From the NCBI GenBank assembly GCA_009695275.1, contig SIBF01000027.1:1-34325 (forward strand): a stretch of 34,325 nt of DNA, written 5' to 3'. A model generated the notes under the pieces. The model had not been told where the DNA came from, searched no databases, and saw only the letters and a list, made by a program, of their open reading frames with translations. Below, piece by piece: positions 29,199 to 34,325 of the stretch. The stretch is from Pedosphaera sp. (GTDB lineage Bacteria > Verrucomicrobiota > Verrucomicrobiia > Limisphaerales > F1-12-MAGs170). The position numbers were made by a program, and so were the translations under genes. How positions within the stretch are numbered: the first letter of the stretch is position 1; each line of letters begins with the position of its first letter.

Positions 29199-29345
29199 CC
29201 CTGCGTTGGGATGACCGTGATATGCGCGAAACTCTTTCAACGGTAGCCGGTCTATCCTTTATGCTGAAGAAAGAACTCAGGATCTCAATCGACCAGTTTG
29301 CCCTCGCAAATCCGGGTTTGGTATTCCCAATATGAGCCACAAACC

Positions 29346-31283
29346 ATGAGCGAACTGCAAACCATCGAGGAGTTGTTGCAACGCACGGCAAGCCGCCGGC
29401 GCATGCAGCAAGGTTGGCGCGGGCTTTGGCAGGGTTTCCTTGTTGGCGCGATCATCTGGCTGGCGGCCCTGGCCCTCTACAAAGTGGCACCAGTTCCAAC
29501 TGTCACTCTCGGCCTTGCCGGGGTCTTCGCCGGTCTCGCGATGACCGTCGGTTTCATCGTCGGGTGGTCGCGGAAATTCTCCATGGCGCAGGCGGCACGC
29601 TGGCTCGATTCTCAACAGGGACTAAAGGAACGCCTTAGCACAGCCCTGGAAATTTCACACGGCAAGACCTCAGAAGAATGGAAGACTCTTGTTGTCACTG
29701 ACGCCGTCCAATGCCTTCCAGAAGTCAATCCCTCTCAACTCCTGCCCTGGCGGCTTCCAAGAGCAGCTCGATGGAGCGTCCTCGTGCTGGCGGTCGCGGC
29801 GGGCCTTGGCTTTGTGCCGGAATACAGAACTCAAAAGTTCGTTCAACGCCGACGAGATGCCGATGCCATAAAAGAGAGCGGCCAGCGCCTTCTCGAACTC
29901 GCCCGGCGCAATCTCGAAGCGCGGCCACCCGCGCTCGAAACCACGCGCCAGTCCCTCGAAAACGTCGCCGAACTCGGTGATCATCTCGCGAAAGCCCAGC
30001 TCACCCGCGCCGAAGCGCTGAAGGATTTGTCGAGTGTCGCCGAGAAGCTCAAGGAACAAGTGCGCGAACTTGGCAGGAATCCCGCCTTTCAATCCATGGA
30101 AAAAGCCGCGCGAAGCGTCGAGCGCGGCGGGACTCCCGGTTCCGCCGAACTCCAGAAGCAGATCGATTCGCTCCAAAAGGCTCTAAGCGATCAAGCGAAA
30201 GAGCCAAATGCTCTCGATAAGTTCAAGAAGGACGTTCAAAGCGCTCGGGAAACTGCGGCGAACATGCCGGACAAAGATTCTCCCGGTGGAGCGGAAGCGG
30301 CGGAAAAGCTCGCCCAAACTCTCTCCAATCTTTCGCGTCAAGCCACGGACATGGGGCTTTCACTTCCCGCTCTCGAAGAAGCCATCGCCGCGCTGGCAGC
30401 CAGCCAGACGGATCAACTGGTGCGCGATTTGAAGACCACGGAGATCGAACTCGACAAGTTGCAGGCAATGGCAAAGGCGCTCAAGGAACTCCAGGCTCAG
30501 GCTGACAAGGTCGGCAAGGATTTACCCGAGCAGCTTGAGTTCGGACAGGCGGAAGCGGCGCAGTCCACGCTGGGTCGAATGGCAGAGAAGTTGGAGAAGG
30601 CGGGTCTCGACTCGGAAGAACTCAAACGCCTCGCCGAAGAGATTGGCCGCGCCATTCATCCAGCCAGCCAGTACGGGAAAGTCTCTCAACTCCTCAAACA
30701 GGCATCTCAGAAAATGGAAGGCGGACAAAAGAGTGATGCCGCCAAGGATCTCAATGACGCCGCGAAGGAGCTCCAAAGCTTGATGAAGGAGATGGGCGAT
30801 GCGCAGTCCATGATGGCCTCGTTGGATGCTCTTCAACAGGCGCAGATGGCCATCGCCAACGGCCAGGCTTGGAGCCAGTCGAAGTCAGCACCGCGCGCTG
30901 GCCGGGGTGGTGGTGTCGGTCAAGGAGTCGGCGCCTGGGCTGAGAATGAAGGCCGCCTCATGGACATCAATGACATCAAGGATCGCTGGGACAACTCAGG
31001 TGTGGTCCGTGAAGATCAGGATCCACGTGGCATCGCCGATCGCGGCGATGCACAGCTCGCAGACAATCTTGCTCCCACAAAGATCAAAGGCCAGATCAAG
31101 CCTGGTGGTCCCATGCCGAGCATCACACTCAAGGGAGTAAGCATCAAAGGCATGAGCCGGGTGCAAGTCGAGGAGGCTTCCACCGCTGCGCAGAGCGCCG
31201 CGCAAAGCGCACTCAGCCAGGAGCAGGTGCCCCGCGCCTATCGCGGCGCCGTGCGTGATTACTTTGATGATTTGAAGAAATAG
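29346..31283 (+). CDS. DUF4175-like membrane-anchored coiled-coil protein
   Basis: N-terminal hydrophobic segments, long Lys/Glu/Gln-rich helical region and disordered Gly-rich C-terminal part, directly upstream of a moxR gene. Confidence 0.65.
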   Translation: MSELQTIEELLQRTASRRRMQQGWRGLWQGFLVGAIIWLAALALYKVAPVPTVTLGLAGVFAGLAMTVGFIVGWSRKFSMAQAARWLDSQQGLKERLSTALEISHGKTSEEWKTLVVTDAVQCLPEVNPSQLLPWRLPRAARWSVLVLAVAAGLGFVPEYRTQKFVQRRRDADAIKESGQRLLELARRNLEARPPALETTRQSLENVAELGDHLAKAQLTRAEALKDLSSVAEKLKEQVRELGRNPAFQSMEKAARSVERGGTPGSAELQKQIDSLQKALSDQAKEPNALDKFKKDVQSARETAANMPDKDSPGGAEAAEKLAQTLSNLSRQATDMGLSLPALEEAIAALAASQTDQLVRDLKTTEIELDKLQAMAKALKELQAQADKVGKDLPEQLEFGQAEAAQSTLGRMAEKLEKAGLDSEELKRLAEEIGRAIHPASQYGKVSQLLKQASQKMEGGQKSDAAKDLNDAAKELQSLMKEMGDAQSMMASLDALQQAQMAIANGQAWSQSKSAPRAGRGGGVGQGVGAWAENEGRLMDINDIKDRWDNSGVVREDQDPRGIADRGDAQLADNLAPTKIKGQIKPGGPMPSITLKGVSIKGMSRVQVEEASTAAQSAAQSALSQEQVPRAYRGAVRDYFDDLKK

Positions 31284-31365
31284 GCGTCTCAGTTTCGAAG
31301 CGTGCTCAACGAAAAAGACTGGAGAACCCTTCGACGATTTATCTGTTCAACAACTCAATCGTTTC

Positions 31366-32367
31366 ATGAACACCGAAACTCAAATTCAATCCTTCCGCCA
31401 AACCTACTCCGCGCTCCGTGACGAAATCGGCAAGGTTATTGTTGGCCACAATGAAATCGTCGAGGGCACACTTATCTCGTTGTTCGCTGGGGGGCACATC
31501 CTGCTCGAAGGCGTTCCGGGCCTCGGCAAAACGCTGCTCGTCCGAACCCTCAGCGAAGTGCTGGACCTGTCATTCAACCGCATCCAGTTCACGCCGGACC
31601 TGATGCCGGCGGACATTCTAGGAACAAACCTTGTCAACGAGACACCCGAGGGAAGGCGCGAATTTCAGTTTCAGCGCGGCCCGATCTTCGCCCATCTGGT
31701 TCTCGCCGACGAAATCAACCGCGCCACCCCGAAGACTCAATCGGCACTCCTCGAAGCCATGCAGGAGAAGCAGGTCACGGCTGGTGGGGAGATTCGGAAA
31801 CTGGCTGAACCGTTCTTCGTCTTCGCCACGCAAAACCCGATCGATCAGGAGGGAACTTATCCGCTGCCCGAAGCGCAGTTGGACCGCTTTTTCTTCAAAC
31901 TGGTGGTCGGCTACCCTTCAGCGGCGGACTTGACAGAAGTGCTCAACCGCACGACCGAGGGGATCAAGCCACAAGTCAACAGGGTCTTGGATGGTGCCGG
32001 CTTGATCGAATGGATGCGCCTTGTCCGGCAGGTTCCGGTGGCCACGCACGTCAAGGATTACGCAGTCCGGCTGACACTCGCCACTCATCCCAAGACTGAG
32101 ACAGCGCTCCCAATTGCAAATCAGTACCTTCGCTTCGGCAGCAGTCCGCGTGGAGCACAATGCTTGATTCTCGGCAGCAAAGTCCGCGCACTCATCCAGG
32201 GCCGGTTCAATGTCAGCTTCGACGATATTGATGCCATCATCCGCCCGACGCTGCGCCACCGCCTCATCCTGAACTTCGAAGCCGAGGCTGAAGGCATGAC
32301 CACGGATCATGTGATTGATCAGGTGGTGAAGGAGGTGCCGAGGATGGCGGAGACCGTGAATGTATAA
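31366..32367 (+). CDS. MoxR-family AAA ATPase
   Basis: GHILLEGVPGLGKTLLVRTLSEVLDLSFNRIQFTPDLMPADILGTNL, LADEINRATPKTQSALLEAMQEKQVT, FATQNPIDQEGTYPLPEAQLDRFFFK. Confidence 0.95.
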   Translation: MNTETQIQSFRQTYSALRDEIGKVIVGHNEIVEGTLISLFAGGHILLEGVPGLGKTLLVRTLSEVLDLSFNRIQFTPDLMPADILGTNLVNETPEGRREFQFQRGPIFAHLVLADEINRATPKTQSALLEAMQEKQVTAGGEIRKLAEPFFVFATQNPIDQEGTYPLPEAQLDRFFFKLVVGYPSAADLTEVLNRTTEGIKPQVNRVLDGAGLIEWMRLVRQVPVATHVKDYAVRLTLATHPKTETALPIANQYLRFGSSPRGAQCLILGSKVRALIQGRFNVSFDDIDAIIRPTLRHRLILNFEAEAEGMTTDHVIDQVVKEVPRMAETVNV

Positions 32368-32380
32368 CAATAAAAGAGGC

Positions 32381-33100
32381 ATGTCATCGGACAAGTCTTT
32401 TGTAGGGAAGGTTGAAGAGGCCGTTGACGATCTCAACAAGGTTCGCAAACGAAAGCCTTGGTTGTTTTTTCTCATAGTGGCAGGACTCTTTGGGTTCGCG
32501 GCGCTTTACGTTTTCGAGAAATTCTGGGGCATTCCTAGATTAAAGGAGCAAATATCCGTGCAAAAGGAAGAAATGAGTGAGTTGAAGCGTGATCGCGATG
32601 CGAAGGCAAACCAACTCGCCCCTTTTCTTGCCTTTGCGAGCAAGCAATTTCCAAATCAAACCGAACCAGAGAGGCTTGGGAAACTGTTACAACAAATCGA
32701 GGAAGCCACGGCTCAAATGAAGCAAATCGGCGACTCGCTTCCGCGCCCAAGAAGGATAGCGGACGGAAACGCTCAAACAATCGTTACGCTCCTTAGTCAA
32801 GCTCCGAAGTTTTCTGTCACCATTACATACGAGAGTAGTCAACGAGACGCTGAAGGACTAGCCAACCAGTTACGGTCCATTTTTGAAAAAGGAGGGTGGC
32901 AGGTCAAAGGACCTCAACCTGCGATGATCATTTTGAGCGGTTCGCAACCGTCTTTTCAAATCAGCGTCAAGGAAATGCCTCCAAGTTCGGTGCAACGTGT
33001 ATTGTCCGAACTTTTCGATTCATTGCACCTGAAAAGAGCCATCGCCAAGAAAACTGACATCCCCACGAACGAGCTGAGTATTTACGTCGGCCACCAATAG
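32381..33100 (+). CDS. Hypothetical single-TM protein with coiled-coil segment
   Basis: KPWLFFLIVAGLFGFAALYVF TM, then a charged coiled coil and an alpha/beta-like C-terminal domain; no family recognised. Confidence 0.6.
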   Translation: MSSDKSFVGKVEEAVDDLNKVRKRKPWLFFLIVAGLFGFAALYVFEKFWGIPRLKEQISVQKEEMSELKRDRDAKANQLAPFLAFASKQFPNQTEPERLGKLLQQIEEATAQMKQIGDSLPRPRRIADGNAQTIVTLLSQAPKFSVTITYESSQRDAEGLANQLRSIFEKGGWQVKGPQPAMIILSGSQPSFQISVKEMPPSSVQRVLSELFDSLHLKRAIAKKTDIPTNELSIYVGHQ

Positions 33101-33240
33101 TCTCTGGCATGAAACAACCGGAATTCCTTGTAGATTCTTCTCTCAGCTCGATGGTCACGGGTCACTCGCTGCGCGCTTCGGTCTTCCAGGACGCGCAAGA
33201 GAAGTTCCGATCGTGCATTGCTGGGTGGAGTAAGTTTGAG

Positions 33241-33720
33241 GCCACGCCCGTCCTCACCCCAACCCTCTCCCCCAGGAGAGGGAGAATCCTCTGCCGCGTG
33301 TTGAGTTATCGAACGCCGCCCGTCCTTCGTTCGCCGTCTCCTACTAGCCGACAACCAGCGGTGACGGGCAATTCGACGTTTGAAATTTCTGAGCGCATCC
33401 GCTCGCTGTTCCCTCTCCCCGGGGGAGAGGGTCAGGGTGAGGGCGAGCGCTACACTAATTTAAACGCCAAACTGGTCCTGGGCCGGGTTGTTGAGTTTGT
33501 TGCCACGCCCGCCCTCACCCCAGCCCTCTCCCCCAGGAGAGGGAGAAACGTTCACCGCGCGTTGAGTCATTGGAAGCTGCAGGTTCTCGGTTCGCAGTCT
33601 TCCACAAAACACAGCCCGGTGGTGATAGAGCGTTTCCCCCCCATTCCGCCTGTACCGCTCGATTGCAGTTCCCTCTCCCCGGGGGAGAGGGTGAGCGAGA
33701 GGGTGAGCGTTTCACTAAAT
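33241..33720. repeat. Two diverged ~260-bp tandem units, each with inverted GC-rich ends
   Basis: Left ends gccacgcccg(t/c)cctcacccca(a/g)ccctctcccccaggagagggagaa at 33241 and 33502 (period 261). Right ends gttccctctccccgggggagagggt at 33409 and 33669 (period 260). The right end is approximately the reverse complement of the left. Confidence 0.85.
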
Positions 33721-34125
33721 TGTTTCCTTCCCTCCAACCTCCGGCGGCGCCATCGGCTTCGTGTAGTGAGGCGCAGGATGCGGCGCGCGTTCTTGAAGCG
33801 CATTGAAAATTGCATCCCGCACGAGCTGTTTTTCCCGCCGCAATTGCCAGTTCCAAAAGCGAAGTTCCTTTATTCCCATCGAGGCGAGAAACTTCGTCCG
33901 CTCGGCGTCGTGCACCTGTTGATCTGGTTGCCCGTGGTGCCCGCCATCGAGCTCGATGGAGAGGCTTGCCTCACGGCAGTAGAAGTCGAGGGAGTATGCG
34001 CCAATAGGAAATTGACGACGAAACTTGTATGCGCTGAACCGCCGGTCGCGCAACCAGCTCCATACGAGTTTTTCAGCCCAGGTCTGCTTCTTGCGCAAGG
34101 TGCGTGTGAGCGCTGTATCGGGCAT
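33715..34125 (-). CDS. DUF559-domain (Vsr/PD-(D/E)XK-like) endonuclease-like protein
   Basis: MPDTALTRTLRKKQTWAEKLVWSWLRDRRFSAYKFRRQFPIGAYSLDFYCREASLSIELDGGHHGQPDQQVHDAERTKFLASMGIKELRFWNWQL. Confidence 0.92.
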   Translation of the reverse strand: MPDTALTRTLRKKQTWAEKLVWSWLRDRRFSAYKFRRQFPIGAYSLDFYCREASLSIELDGGHHGQPDQQVHDAERTKFLASMGIKELRFWNWQLRREKQLVRDAIFNALQERAPHPAPHYTKPMAPPEVGGKETI

Positions 34126-34325
34126 GTCGGAAATGTTCTCTGTTTTGAGTGGGATGAAAAGAATAGTGTTTACTTCCGCCCTCACCCCGGCCCCACTGCC
34201 ATTGAATTAGATTGCAAGTGGTTTATAGTTAGATATTTACATTGTACAAATTGGACTGCGCACCTATTAGCCTTGGGATGCGAACAATTCTGCATGATAT
34301 TCCTGAGCATCTCATCATCCTTGTC

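Overview
The gene content and dispersed GC-rich repeats suggest a chromosomal segment from a Verrucomicrobia/Planctomycetes-type bacterium; this lineage call is inference. Most of the window is housekeeping: a sulfate-activation cluster (cysQ-cysD-cysNC), lipA-glutaredoxin-cupin, ftsH, rpe, a phosphohexomutase, rho, a WYL regulator, a COG0523 GTPase, an FmdB zinc ribbon, and a DUF4175-like/MoxR pair. The accessory or decayed parts are: (i) the 5' end of an IS630-like transposase whose element end appears to interrupt a DUF2911 gene at a TA; (ii) a non-coding repeat field at about 0.85-1.7 kb, made of 41-bp hairpin repeats followed by ~151-bp tandem repeats; (iii) a PD-(D/E)XK-like ORF next to a VapBC-type pair; (iv) a chimeric, frameshifted fossil joining a DUF1587-type cytochrome gene to a DUF1552 gene; (v) a compact VTC-DUF4956-HlyD operon; (vi) a degenerate transposase remnant upstream of rho; (vii) a DUF559 nuclease gene abutting two diverged ~260-bp units with inverted-repeat ends. 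The best candidates for something under-described are (vii) and, second, (v). I saw no convincing CRISPR array, tRNA or rRNA. All family calls come from reading motifs by eye, with no database search.
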